A DNA stretch of 64,000 nt from Calothrix parasitica NIES-267 (GCF_002368095.1 NZ_AP018227.1:2832598-2896597), one strand, 5' to 3'; positions 38,174 through 46,815 are shown, counted from the stretch's first letter. The notes: a model not told the origin generated them from the letters alone. Made by a program: numbers and translations.

Positions 38174-39478
38174 TTAAATTCTGGAACGACGAGCAAATCG
38201 TGGAAATAAAGCTTTAAATCCAGCTTGTCGTAATTCAACACTTTCTTGAGAATAATTCCATAGACTTTCATAGTAGAAGAAAGTTACACCTAAACCCCGT
38301 TGTTGCGCTGCTCGTACCTGAGATTTAATTTGTCGCATTGAAACCGGACGATTTCGCAAACCTGTCATAATACCGATACCAGTGGGTATATATCGTTTGG
38401 TTTCGATAATTTCTGGAAGGTTAATTTTACTAATAAAGCTGTTCAAATCGTTGCGATAAACCTGCATCACCAATTCATCTACAATACTTAAGCGTACCCA
38501 GTTGAGCCAATCTTGCAACTGTAATTTATAAGCGTGATTGTAGTAATTAGGAGAGACAGAGAAAATTGTATAAGGTTTTCTGGCTTTTACTGCTTGATTG
38601 AGTTGTGTCATGAAAGCTGTAATTTTGTCAGCACGCCATTTTACCCATGCTTCATCTGCTGAATTTGCTGGTGGTGGATTTTCGGTTTCTTGAGTATACA
38701 TGGCAACAGTGTACTTATCGTAACCAAAGTCGCGAGGTAAACTCATGTGGTCATCAAACTGAATACCATCAACGTCATATCTGCTAACTACCTCTAAAAC
38801 CAGGTTTTGAATAAACTGCTGTACCTGGGGATGAAAAGGATTTAACCATGCAACTTCACCAGCAGCACTATTGGAAGTTCGGCTTCCGTCGCGTTTTTGC
38901 GTCAACCATTCAGGATGATTTAAAGCTAATTCCGAAGTTTCGGGAGTCATAAAACCGAACTCAAACCAGGGAAGTACCAATAAACCTTGACGATGCGATT
39001 GACTAATCAAATCCGCTAGAACATCCTGTCCATCAGTACCTTTAAAGAAAAAGGGAATACCAGCGCGTTTCGCTGTAATGCTTGGAAACTTAGTATAGCC
39101 AGAGTTCCATACGACAGGATAAATAGTGTTGAAATTTAAGCGACGCAGTTGGGTTACAGCATCTTTCAACCCCGAACGAGTTTTCATTACGTTGAAATCG
39201 TTTGTACTCACCCATACCCCGCGAATTTTCTGACGGGGTAGCTGTCTTGGCTGAAGTATTTCCGGTTGAATTATAGTCGCTGACGAAGGAAGTTGAGGAA
39301 ATTGAGCAAACGATTGCAAATTATCGAGCAACAATACCGTAGAAAATGATATTGCAAATACAATTGGAAAACTGCGCTTGAGTAGCTGTTTTAATGAGAA
39401 TTTCCGTCCACTTAGCTTTCCGAATAAATAAGCTAGCTTTGCGCGAACTTGTAAACCTTGATTGTGAAACTGATTCAT
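38174..39478 (-). CDS. Family 10-like glycosyl hydrolase (GHL10/DUF187), copy 2
   Basis: A 434-residue paralogue of the 34689-35906 protein. It has a longer N-terminus: a basic start, then a signal-like helix (FPIVFAISFSTVLLLDNL) and QSFAQ. The barrel motifs are the same: KIRGVWVSTNDFNVM, FNTIYPVVWNSGYTKFPS, VLPWFEFGFM, DGIQFDDHMSLPRDFGYDKY and IFSVSPNYYNHAY. The two copies are 2.3 kb apart on the same strand with three plus-strand genes between them, so this looks like an old duplication. Export to the periplasm or outside is likely. Confidence 0.9.
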   Translation of the reverse strand: MNQFHNQGLQVRAKLAYLFGKLSGRKFSLKQLLKRSFPIVFAISFSTVLLLDNLQSFAQFPQLPSSATIIQPEILQPRQLPRQKIRGVWVSTNDFNVMKTRSGLKDAVTQLRRLNFNTIYPVVWNSGYTKFPSITAKRAGIPFFFKGTDGQDVLADLISQSHRQGLLVLPWFEFGFMTPETSELALNHPEWLTQKRDGSRTSNSAAGEVAWLNPFHPQVQQFIQNLVLEVVSRYDVDGIQFDDHMSLPRDFGYDKYTVAMYTQETENPPPANSADEAWVKWRADKITAFMTQLNQAVKARKPYTIFSVSPNYYNHAYKLQLQDWLNWVRLSIVDELVMQVYRNDLNSFISKINLPEIIETKRYIPTGIGIMTGLRNRPVSMRQIKSQVRAAQQRGLGVTFFYYESLWNYSQESVELRQAGFKALFPRFARRSRI

Positions 39479-39764
39479 TAGTCTACAGGTATGTCTGCTT
39501 AATCTATAAGAGTTTTACTTAATACGCGTTAATTTGCTGCATTAGATGAAGCAAAATTATCGCGACAGGATGATTGACGTATTTAGCATTTTATAGTGCC
39601 GTGCCTAGTATACGTTTTTATGTATCAAGATTGACAACTATTTTTTATTTAATTGGTTAATTCATTTATTCGGCTTTGTCTAATTCAAAAAGATAGTTAT
39701 ACAACTATCAAAAGACATAGCTTTATGATTTTTTAAGATTAAGATAAATGCTGTAGCTGGAACA

Positions 39765-39958
39765 TTAAGTAGGTAGACGTAATTAAATATAAGATACTCC
39801 CGTTCCGCTCTAAGATTTCCTATCGCAATTTCTCGCTCCGACCAATAGGTAATCTTTCACCGGGAAGGGAGTAAGACCTCACTCTGTCTCCGGCTTCCCT
39901 CTCCTTAATAAAGAGAAGGATTGAGGGTGAGGTTTTATATTTAATTTGACCTACTTAC
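39765..39958. mobile_element. MITE-like element with TAAGTAGGT ends
   Basis: TTAAGTAGGT..ATTAAATATAA at the left and TTATATTTAAT..ACCTACTTA at the right are inverted, about 25 matching bases with a small gap. The element is about 194 bp. The interior contains the CTCTCCTTAATAAAGAGAAGG palindrome in two parts and GGGTGAGGTT. The ends match those of the element at 10443-10552. The preceding 39479-39764 stretch shows no gene or repeat. Confidence 0.55.
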
Positions 39959-39970
39959 TTATTTATAAAA

Positions 39971-40384
39971 ATGAATTACATAGAAGCAGTAAGCGACAAT
40001 CGTAAATGGATATCGGGAATTTTTTTGAACGAGAAAGATGCTGAGAATTATTTTCAGTTGATACCTGAAGATATTAGAGATGGTCAGAGAATGAAGTCGG
40101 TTGACTTAAAAGAGTATCCCGTATATTTGGTAGAAGCAGAAGAATATTATTTTGTGGATTTGAACGGAGTTCGTGAAGCGATAAATAAAATTCAAGTAAT
40201 ACAGAATTGTGAATATATTTACATCAATATTTATGAGATAAAAAAAGATTTTATTCCAGAGAATCCAGGGAAAGATTATATGGGAATGTTAAAACACGTT
40301 CATATTGATAATCAATATTTAGAAAGGTATCGGAAATTTGGGGAAGAGTATAGTCCGTTTGATTTACCCTGGGATGAGGGTTAA
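39971..40384 (+). CDS. Hypothetical acidic protein
   Basis: A 137-residue soluble protein, rich in Tyr, Glu and Asp (VEAEEYYFVDLNGVREAINK, EYSPFDLPWDEG). No signal peptide, membrane helix or known motif was recognised. It starts just after the MITE-like element and has no clear ribosome-binding site. Codon use and composition fit a real gene. I do not know a function. Confidence 0.6.
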   Translation: MNYIEAVSDNRKWISGIFLNEKDAENYFQLIPEDIRDGQRMKSVDLKEYPVYLVEAEEYYFVDLNGVREAINKIQVIQNCEYIYINIYEIKKDFIPENPGKDYMGMLKHVHIDNQYLERYRKFGEEYSPFDLPWDEG

Positions 40385-40495
40385 TAGGAAGTAAGCAGTA
40401 TCAAAAACCAGATTTATTAACGCTTGTTGAAAATAGTACAGGAGATTAAGTTATGATGTATATACATAGTATCTACGTTAATAAAACTAGTCTTA

Positions 40496-40714
40496 ATGTT
40501 TTCAATAATTGCTAAATGGGGAAATAGTCTGGCAATTCGTATTCCTCAAAACATTGCGAAAGAAATTGATTTAGCTGAAGGTTCGGAAGTCAAGCTTGAT
40601 ATTGTTGATGGAAATTTAGTATTAAAGCCAAAGAAACGCAGCAAATATACTTTAAACCAACTTGTTGAAGAAATTACTCCGGATAATCTTCACGATGAAA
40701 TGTTCAGTTTGTAG
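40496..40714 (+). CDS. mazE: MazE/AbrB-type antitoxin, orphan
   Basis: A 72-residue SpoVT/AbrB swapped-hairpin protein. It starts IIAKWGNSLAIRIPQNIAKE, then EGSEVKLDIVDGNLVLKPKK. The C-terminal part (TLNQLVEEITPDNLHDEMF) is the toxin-neutralising tail of MazE-like antitoxins. A MazF toxin gene should follow at once, but only a 19-codon remnant is present (40717-40776). It is therefore an orphan antitoxin or a solitary regulator. Confidence 0.85.
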   Translation: MFSIIAKWGNSLAIRIPQNIAKEIDLAEGSEVKLDIVDGNLVLKPKKRSKYTLNQLVEEITPDNLHDEMFSL

Positions 40715-40716
40715 AA

Positions 40717-40776
40717 GCTATTTCAGAAAATGTGATTGAAGAAGTGCAAGCGAGAATTGAACCTTTGTTGTTTTAA
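40717..40776 (+). pseudogene. Remnant of the C-terminal end of mazF
   Basis: Directly after the mazE stop, the frame from 40717 reads AISENVIEEVQARIEPLLF then stop. This resembles the last helix of MazF-like toxins (VSDEVIEEVxARLxxLL). The N-terminal 90 or so residues are gone, so the toxin is inactive. The match is from family memory. Confidence 0.55.
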
Positions 40777-40801
40777 TCAATAAAAAATATCACTTTGAAT
40801 A

Positions 40802-41407
40802 ATGGATTTAGAAGAATTACTTAGACGATACCGTAGAGGGGAAAGAAATTTTATTGCTATAAATTTACCCGATTTATTAGATGTAAATTTAGAAGGGATT
40901 AATCTGACTCGTTGTAGTATAGGCAATTGTACTAATGTCAATCTAAGAGGTGCCAATTTATCTCAAGCTAATTTACATTATTCTCAAATGAATAAAGTGA
41001 ATCTAGATAACGCTAAACTGATTCAAGCTGATATTTACCAATGTAACTGGAATGAGGTTAGTCTTGTCAGTGCAAAATTAATACAAAGCGATTTAAGTTT
41101 TTCGGTTTTTGAAAAATGTAATTTTGAACGAGCAGATTTGAGTCAGTCAAATATGAAGGAAGGAGGATTTATAGAAAGTAACTGTAAGCAAATTGACGTT
41201 AATATGAGTTGGTTTTCTATGTGTGGTTTTCAAAGTGTTGATTTTGAAGCTGCTAATTGTGACCAAATGCATTTTGGTGAAAATGAGGTTGTTAGCTGTA
41301 ACTTTAAAAATGCCCAAGGAATAGATTTATCTGGTAATACTTTGTTAGAGGTTACATTACCAAATGGTGAAGTTGTTGATAAACAGATATGGGAATCGCT
41401 TGATTGA
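40802..41407 (+). CDS. Pentapeptide repeat protein
   Basis: A 201-residue protein with leader MDLEELLRRYRRGERNF and then about thirty loosely conserved pentapeptides (VNLRGANLSQANL, VNLDNAKLIQADI, CNFERADLSQSNM). The repeats are less regular than in the paralogue at 4230-4598 and rich in Cys and Asn. A beta-helix fold is expected; the function is unknown. It follows the mazE remnant by 25 bases and ends before a CCCGG palindrome. Confidence 0.85.
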   Translation: MDLEELLRRYRRGERNFIAINLPDLLDVNLEGINLTRCSIGNCTNVNLRGANLSQANLHYSQMNKVNLDNAKLIQADIYQCNWNEVSLVSAKLIQSDLSFSVFEKCNFERADLSQSNMKEGGFIESNCKQIDVNMSWFSMCGFQSVDFEAANCDQMHFGENEVVSCNFKNAQGIDLSGNTLLEVTLPNGEVVDKQIWESLD

Positions 41408-41432
41408 AAATTAATAAAAAAATTAAAGCGTT

Positions 41433-41465
41433 AGAAACCCGGTTTTTTAAAAAAACCGGGTTTCT
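41433..41465 (+). terminator. Palindrome/terminator AGAAACCCGGTTTTTT..AAAACCGGGTTTCT
   Basis: A long perfect stem 25 bases after the pentapeptide gene. It is a member of the CCCGG palindrome family and probably serves as its terminator. Confidence 0.75.
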
Positions 41466-41560
41466 GAATTTTCAATCATAATTTACACACTTACTAACCG
41501 TCACTCTTTTAATAAATAATAAGGTTAGAACATCTACTATAATTCAAAGCTAATTTAAAG

Positions 41561-42538
41561 ATGAATAACCAAAAACTCTCTCTCCCCACGATGGGTTGCG
41601 GAACTTGGGCATGGGGTAATCAGGTGCTTTGGGGATACAATCAAGGCATGGATGATGATTTACAGGAGGTGTTTAACCTTTGTGTAAGCAATGGTGTGAC
41701 TTTATTTGATACTGGCGATTCCTACGGTACGGGAAAGCTCAAGGGACAGAGCGAGAAGCTTCTGGGACGTTTTAATCAAGAATATGATGGTGTAAATAAA
41801 GACGATATCTGCATTGCTACTAAGTTGGCTGCTTATCCCTGGAGGTTGACTAGAGGTGCGATGGTTGCTGCTGGTAAAGCTTCTGCGGAACGTTTGGGTC
41901 GAAATATCGATTTGGTACAGATGCATTGGTCTACTGCGAATTATTTTCCTTGGCAAGAATGGAGTTTGTTGGATGGGTTAGGAGATTTGTACGAGCAAGG
42001 TTTGGTCAAGGGTGTGGGTTTATCGAATTATGGTTCTAAGAGATTGAGGAAGGTACACAAGAGGTTTGCAGAAAGAGGAATACCGATTAAGACTTTGCAG
42101 GTACAGTATTCTTTATTATCGACTTATCCGGTGACGGAGTTGGGAGTTAAGCAAGTTTGTGACGAGTTGGGAATTAAATTAATTGCTTATAGTCCTTTGT
42201 GTTTGGGGATTTTGACGGGGAAATATACAGATAAAAGTAAATATCCTAAAGGTATTAGAAATTTTCTATTTAAACAATTAATTCCTGGTGTAAAATCGTT
42301 ACTGGATTGTTTGCGAGAAGTTGCAGAATCTAGGAATAAAACCATGTCTCAGGTGGCTATTAATTGGTGTATTTGTAAAGGTACGATTCCCATTCCTGGA
42401 GCTAAGAATGCGGAGCATGCAAAGCAGAATATTGGTGCTTTGGGTTGGAATTTGGATGCTGGGGAGATTATGGAATTGGATAAAGCAGCAGCTAGTACTG
42501 ATAAGAAGATGGTACAGAATATTTTTCAAACGAAGTAA
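41561..42538 (+). CDS. Aldo/keto reductase
   Basis: A 325-residue (beta/alpha)8 NADPH oxidoreductase. The catalytic tetrad is visible: Asp in LFDTGDSYGTG, Tyr in the same block, Lys in IATKLAAYP, His in LVQMHWST. GLSNYGSKRLRKVHKRF, LQVQYSLLSTYP and LIAYSPLCLGILTGKY follow. The cofactor loop is IPIPGAKNAEHAKQNIGALG. The substrate is not predictable. It stands alone; the spacer after it carries a CTCTCC-palindrome repeat. Confidence 0.93.
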   Translation: MNNQKLSLPTMGCGTWAWGNQVLWGYNQGMDDDLQEVFNLCVSNGVTLFDTGDSYGTGKLKGQSEKLLGRFNQEYDGVNKDDICIATKLAAYPWRLTRGAMVAAGKASAERLGRNIDLVQMHWSTANYFPWQEWSLLDGLGDLYEQGLVKGVGLSNYGSKRLRKVHKRFAERGIPIKTLQVQYSLLSTYPVTELGVKQVCDELGIKLIAYSPLCLGILTGKYTDKSKYPKGIRNFLFKQLIPGVKSLLDCLREVAESRNKTMSQVAINWCICKGTIPIPGAKNAEHAKQNIGALGWNLDAGEIMELDKAAASTDKKMVQNIFQTK

Positions 42539-42552
42539 TATGATGAATTTTT

Positions 42553-42596
42553 GACTCCCCTCTCATTAATAAGGAGAGGGGAAGGGGGTGAGGTCT
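42553..42596. repeat. Dispersed repeat CCCCTCTC..TTAATAAGGAGAGGGGAAGGGGGTGAGG
   Basis: A GC-rich palindrome CCCCTCTC/GAGAGGGG with a TTAATAA-type loop followed by GGGGGTGAGGTC. Related copies are at 47376-47412 (inverted) and within the 39765-39958 element. Confidence 0.75.
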
Positions 42597-42676
42597 CCTA
42601 GTTCATTATGACTAATTCAGAATATCTATAAATAAGTTAGAATCAATCAAATTTATGACTTACTAAGGATAAGAAT

Positions 42677-43051
42677 ATGGGAATCTTTGATGGATTGATG
42701 GGTAATGCATCCGAGGTTAATATTGAGAAGTTGGAGCAGGAACTTACTCCTTTGATGATTGAGGGAGAAAGCATGCATAAAGCTTTTAAATTAATTAGAG
42801 ATTTGATTGTTTTTACGAATAAAAGAATGATTTTGATTGATAAACAAGGAATGACGGGTAAGAAGACTGAATTTTTATCGATTCCTTATAAGTCGATTAA
42901 ATATTTTAGTAAGGAAAGTGCTGGTAATTTTGATTTGGATGCTGAAATTAAGGTTTGGATTTCTGGGGAAGATTCACCAAGGGAATTTGAATTTAAGAGG
43001 GATGATTCTGTGGATGAGGTTTATCGAATTTTGAGTTATTATACTTTGTAA
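42677..43051 (+). CDS. PH-domain (bacterial YvbH-type) protein
   Basis: A 124-residue protein with the bacterial pleckstrin-homology-like pattern: GIFDGLMGNAS, EGESMHKAFKLIRDLIVFTN, KRMILIDKQGMTGKKTEFLS, IPYKSIKYFSKE and DAEIKVWISG. The length is that of the single-domain family (bPH_1). Members are soluble and of unknown ligand. The start has an AAGGA-type site. Confidence 0.88.
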   Translation: MGIFDGLMGNASEVNIEKLEQELTPLMIEGESMHKAFKLIRDLIVFTNKRMILIDKQGMTGKKTEFLSIPYKSIKYFSKESAGNFDLDAEIKVWISGEDSPREFEFKRDDSVDEVYRILSYYTL

Positions 43052-43077
43052 TGATTAGTTTATTGACAATATAGAAT

Positions 43078-43140
43078 GGTGCGTTACGGCATTATTTAAA
43101 TAGTAACTTCTAATAAAATTTATTTGTACCGTAACACACC
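43078..43140. repeat. Inverted repeat GGTGCGTTACGG / CCGTAACACACC
   Basis: 12-bp inverted arms with one mismatch (43078-43089 and 43129-43140) enclose 39 AT-rich bases. The GGTGCGTTACGG..CACCCTACG pattern is a well-known dispersed cyanobacterial repeat. The upstream TTG start of the AlkB frame falls inside it, which argues for the ATG at 43154. Confidence 0.75.
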
Positions 43141-43153
43141 CTACGATTTAATA

Positions 43154-43678
43154 ATGAACATTAAAGAGCCAGAATTGGTATTTATTGATAATTTTATAGA
43201 AAATAGTGATGAACTATTTGTTTCACTTCGAGATAGTATTGTTTGGGATGAAAGAATAAAAGCGCGTAAGACAGCAAGTTTTGGTGTTGCTTATGATTAT
43301 TCTAATATTACTTATCCTCAAGTTGAAATGCATTCTAGTTTGAGAACTATTTGCAATCAAATAGAATCTGATATCGGTTTTTTACCGAATAATTGTCTTT
43401 TGAATTATTATCCCGATGGTAATTCTACGATGGGTTATCATTCGGATTCAGCTAAGGAATTAAAAGTAGGGACTGGTGTGGTTATTATTTCGCTTGGTTC
43501 TGAAAGATGTATTTCGTTTCGTAGTAAGGTTGATAGGGAAATTAAGTTTAAATATCAGCTTTATTGTGGTGGACTTTTGTATATGGATAAAGCTGTTCAA
43601 GATAGTTGGATGCATGCTATTCCTAAACAAGATGGTGCTGGTGAAAGAATTAGTTTGAGTTTTAGAAATATTGTTTGA
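43154..43678 (+). CDS. AlkB-family 2-oxoglutarate/Fe(II) dioxygenase
   Basis: About 174 residues from the ATG at 43154. The iron ligands are His and Asp in GYHSDSAKEL and the distal His in SWMHAIPKQ. The 2-oxoglutarate arginine is in ERISLSFRNIV (RxSxxFR). LLNYYPDGNSTMGYHSD and VVIISLGSERCISFRSK complete the family blocks. AlkB enzymes remove alkyl groups from DNA or RNA. The upstream TTG (43124) lies in a repeat and is not used. Confidence 0.88.
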   Translation: MNIKEPELVFIDNFIENSDELFVSLRDSIVWDERIKARKTASFGVAYDYSNITYPQVEMHSSLRTICNQIESDIGFLPNNCLLNYYPDGNSTMGYHSDSAKELKVGTGVVIISLGSERCISFRSKVDREIKFKYQLYCGGLLYMDKAVQDSWMHAIPKQDGAGERISLSFRNIV

Positions 43679-43700
43679 AATTATAGGGATTAGGAAATGA

Positions 43701-43913
43701 GGATTTACGCAGTTAGCTACAGAAATGATAGCGTTAGACCAGTGGATTGATTCCCCACAATCTGAAATATTAGGTGCTGTAACCACAGGTAATATTTGGC
43801 AATTTGGGGTATTATATCGTCAGCAAAAACATATTCAGGAAGGAATTAATCTTTACCGGGTTACTGAAGAATTGGAAACGATTATTAGAATTTTATTAAA
43901 AGCATTGGAATAG
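43701..43913 (+). pseudogene. C-terminal fragment of a nuclease-like/unknown cyanobacterial protein
   Basis: From 43701 to the stop at 43913 the frame reads GFTQLATEMIALDQWIDS, then EILGAVTTGNIWQFGVLYRQ and INLYRVTEELETIIRILLKA. GAVTTGxIWxFGxL and INLYRVPxxLE form the C-terminus of a family of about 200-residue cyanobacterial proteins related to restriction-type nucleases, as far as I remember. An in-frame stop precedes Gly at 43698. Only about 70 residues remain, so it is probably a truncated remnant. An ATG at 43725 could give 62 residues. Confidence 0.5.
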
Positions 43914-43919
43914 GGAAAG

Positions 43920-43997
43920 TTAGGAGTTAGGAGTTAGGAGTTAGGAGTTGAGAGTTATAAATTTAAATTTCATAACCTTTGACCTTTAACCTTTAAC
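43920..43997. repeat. STRR arrays (TTAGGAG and CCTTTAA heptamers)
   Basis: Tandem GGAGTTA heptamers (43920-43949) and CTTTAAC/CCTTTGA heptamers (43973-43999) run up to the stop codon of the glycosyltransferase gene. Confidence 0.85.
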
Positions 43998-46580
43998 CTA
44001 TTCCCCATTCATTAATTTATTCACAACTTCCCACACTTTAAATAATTTACCTTGCTGTAGTGCAGCTACTCCTGATAATGCTTGAATTTCTGTGACATCT
44101 GGTATTTTCGCTAAAGCTGGTTCTAAAGATTTTTCTGCTGCTGCTCCTTGGAAGTCGTAAAGCTGTACGAATGCAAGATAAGCCCAAGCATACGGGTTAT
44201 TTTTGTCTAGTTGAGTTACTGTTTTCAAAGCTGCGATCGCACTGTCTGCTTTTTGCTGCAATATATAGGTCAAAGCTATGCTGTAAGCGTATTCTAGATT
44301 TTCTTCTTTCTGAAATCGGTGCTTTAAAGCTTTACGTGTTTGTACTAAATAATCTTGGTTTGCATCGTATTGATTAATGCGTCCAATTTCATCGAAGACT
44401 TTATCTAATGCTTTGATTCCTTGGGGTAAAGTTGCTGCTAGGGTGCGGAATTGTGTAGATAAATCTAATTCTGGGGCTGGGGTAGGTGTTGCTTGAGAAT
44501 CAATTTGTAAACTTGCTTGGGGAATTTCGATTGGATAAGTTTCCCCTGTAAATTGATTGAGATAAGTTGCTTCTAAACTGTAATTACCATTCTCAATATT
44601 ACTTGATGGAAGCATAGCCATTCTTTCGGTAATTTGGAATCTACCTACTGGTTTAATACCACTGAGATACAGTTTTCCTAAAGCAATTCCATGGTCATGT
44701 ATGAATTTTGAATCATCGGAATTCTTCCAAGTCAACAACAATAAACCATTTTTTAATTCTTCCCAATTTCCTTCCCAAGTATAAGTTACCGGAATCGGAA
44801 TTCCCGGTGGTGCTATTTCCGGAATATCAACTTTCTTTAAAATAATATTATTTCTATTTCCCCTTTTCTCCTTGTCCCCCTGTCTCCTTGTCTCATCCTG
44901 TTCCTCTACTTTCTTAACTACAATTGGTGGATTTTTTTGATGATAAAGTTTGAGGAGACTGTCATCGGGTAAATTCCAGGATTTATTTAATTCAAAATCA
45001 CCGTCTTGTTGTTCTACAATTTTGGTAATTTTAGCTTGTGCTTCTGGTACGGAACCTTGATTATCGGTTTTGGTTAGAAACCAAGAAATAGAGCGTGCAT
45101 CTTTCTCTACAAAGCTGTTTCTAGTTCCGACCTGTCTTCCGTATACGTGGAAATTTTTCAACGCTCCATAATAATTCAAATTATGCTGGTTGATTTGTGG
45201 AGTTGAAGGTAGTACTCCCAAAGTCGAATGCAAATACGGTTCGGTTTTGATAATTTGTTGTATGACTTCGGGATGAGGAAATTTCTGTCCGAGGTAAGGA
45301 TGATGTTGGACTTTATCACTGAGAATTTGAGTTATCCAATTTCCGGGGATTCCACCGATAGGAAATAAATTGAATAACATTAAAACGATTGCTAAACCAA
45401 AAGTTCCCCAGCGAATCCGCTTTCCTAATCTTCCCTGAAAACGGGTTAAACCATAAGCTAAAAATACTGCTAAAACTGGTAAATACGGTAATACATAACG
45501 ATAATCTTTATTAGGATTTAAGCAGGATAAAAAGTAGCCACCAATCAGAAAAGCTGCTAACCATTTTAAAGCAATTGATAATTCTAATCCCTGTTCTGGT
45601 TGTCCGTTTCTTCTTTTTCGTTTTGCTTTTCCCCAGTAGAGCAATAATGCAAAAATAGGAACTAATAATAAAGGTAAAGAAACTTGTGATGGTAATTGAT
45701 GCCAATAAAAAGTCCATGCATCTAAACTATTAAGAGGTGCTTCTCCTTCAGCAATCGCAGAATCTACCGTTGCTCTTTTTCCAGAAGTTAAAATCAGCAG
45801 CCAATTAGTACGATACCACCAACCAAAGATTAATGTAGATAAACCAAAAGCACCAATTAATTGTAAAATTCTTCCCCACAAACCTTTTCTTATTGATGTA
45901 ATGACCACCAAAATGATTGGGGTTATCAGGAAAAATAATGCTGTCTGTTTGACCATCAAGGCTAATCCGAAGGATAAACCGAAGAATGTTGCGTAGAGAA
46001 GAGGAGGGGGAGAAAGAGGGGGGGAGGGGGAGAGGGGGAGAGAGGGGGAAGTATTTGAAGAATTATTTTTTTGTTTTCCAGAAATTGTGTTTTTATATCC
46101 GGTGAAAAACCATAGTGTTAGACAGAAGAAGCTTAAGGTTACTACTGCTGCTAGGGGATAATCTAAGAGAAATTCCAGACGATATCGATATAAACCTGGC
46201 ATTACTTGACACAACGCTGCTGCCCATAATCCAACGGTTTCGCTGAAGAGAACTTTGCCCAAACCATATACAGATAAGATTAAAACAGCGCTGAATCCCA
46301 GCATTACCAAAGTTGCTTGGTCGTATCCCTTACCGTACCAATCTTGAATAAAAGCCGTGATGATGTAAGTAAATGGCGGTATTTTTGATGATAGCAGCCA
46401 TAAATTTTGCCACCATTCACCATTTAATAAATCGGGATTTTGTAAAGCTTGTAAATAATTTAAACTACCAGTTAAATAATCCGCTTGGTCCCATGATGGA
46501 ATTGACTTATCCCAAAAAAACCAAACGCGATCGCAAATTGCACCGAGCAGCCAAATTGTTGCGAGAATCAGCAGTTTCAT
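43998..46580 (-). CDS. GT39/ArnT-like membrane glycosyltransferase with C-terminal TPR region
   Basis: An 860-residue protein. The first membrane helix is LLILATIWLLGAICDRVWFF and the catalytic-type Asp is in IPSWDQADYL. About ten helices follow to residue 430, including FLLDYPLAAVVTLSFFCLTL and YVLPYLPVLAVFLAYGL. The polar region from 440 to 700 is probably periplasmic. The last 130 residues form TPR-like helices (LEYAYSIALTYILQQ, NPYAWAYLAFVQLYD). Such enzymes transfer sugars from lipid-phosphate carriers. Two low-complexity inserts derive from STRR DNA: TSPSLPLSPSPPLSPPP (about residue 180) and DETRRQGDKEKRGNR (about 560). Confidence 0.85.
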   Translation of the reverse strand: MKLLILATIWLLGAICDRVWFFWDKSIPSWDQADYLTGSLNYLQALQNPDLLNGEWWQNLWLLSSKIPPFTYIITAFIQDWYGKGYDQATLVMLGFSAVLILSVYGLGKVLFSETVGLWAAALCQVMPGLYRYRLEFLLDYPLAAVVTLSFFCLTLWFFTGYKNTISGKQKNNSSNTSPSLPLSPSPPLSPPPLLYATFFGLSFGLALMVKQTALFFLITPIILVVITSIRKGLWGRILQLIGAFGLSTLIFGWWYRTNWLLILTSGKRATVDSAIAEGEAPLNSLDAWTFYWHQLPSQVSLPLLLVPIFALLLYWGKAKRKRRNGQPEQGLELSIALKWLAAFLIGGYFLSCLNPNKDYRYVLPYLPVLAVFLAYGLTRFQGRLGKRIRWGTFGLAIVLMLFNLFPIGGIPGNWITQILSDKVQHHPYLGQKFPHPEVIQQIIKTEPYLHSTLGVLPSTPQINQHNLNYYGALKNFHVYGRQVGTRNSFVEKDARSISWFLTKTDNQGSVPEAQAKITKIVEQQDGDFELNKSWNLPDDSLLKLYHQKNPPIVVKKVEEQDETRRQGDKEKRGNRNNIILKKVDIPEIAPPGIPIPVTYTWEGNWEELKNGLLLLTWKNSDDSKFIHDHGIALGKLYLSGIKPVGRFQITERMAMLPSSNIENGNYSLEATYLNQFTGETYPIEIPQASLQIDSQATPTPAPELDLSTQFRTLAATLPQGIKALDKVFDEIGRINQYDANQDYLVQTRKALKHRFQKEENLEYAYSIALTYILQQKADSAIAALKTVTQLDKNNPYAWAYLAFVQLYDFQGAAAEKSLEPALAKIPDVTEIQALSGVAALQQGKLFKVWEVVNKLMNGE
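44859..44912. repeat. STRR array inside the GT39-like gene
   Basis: CCTTGTC/CTCCTTG heptamers in frame encode QDETRRQGDKEKRGN. The array is the complement of the type found at 12942-12986. Confidence 0.8.
45997..46050. repeat. G-rich STRR array inside the GT39-like gene
   Basis: GGGGGAGA-type units in frame encode the SPSLPLSPSPPLSPPP loop between two membrane helices. Confidence 0.8.
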
Positions 46581-46815
46581 AGAAAGTGGGGATTAGGCAT
46601 TGGGGATGGGTCATTGGGCATGGGAAAATATAGAATATTGAATTTTAAGTTAAAAGCTATAAAAAAGCATCTATATTTATAGTTAATTCAAAAAACAAGC
46701 AAGTGGTTAGTTTATCCGCAAAATTAATTGGCTTGCTCCTTTTTATTTCTTATACGAGGAAGCGGTTATAATTCCTATTTCCAATGCCCAATGCCCCATC
46801 CCCTATACCCATTCA

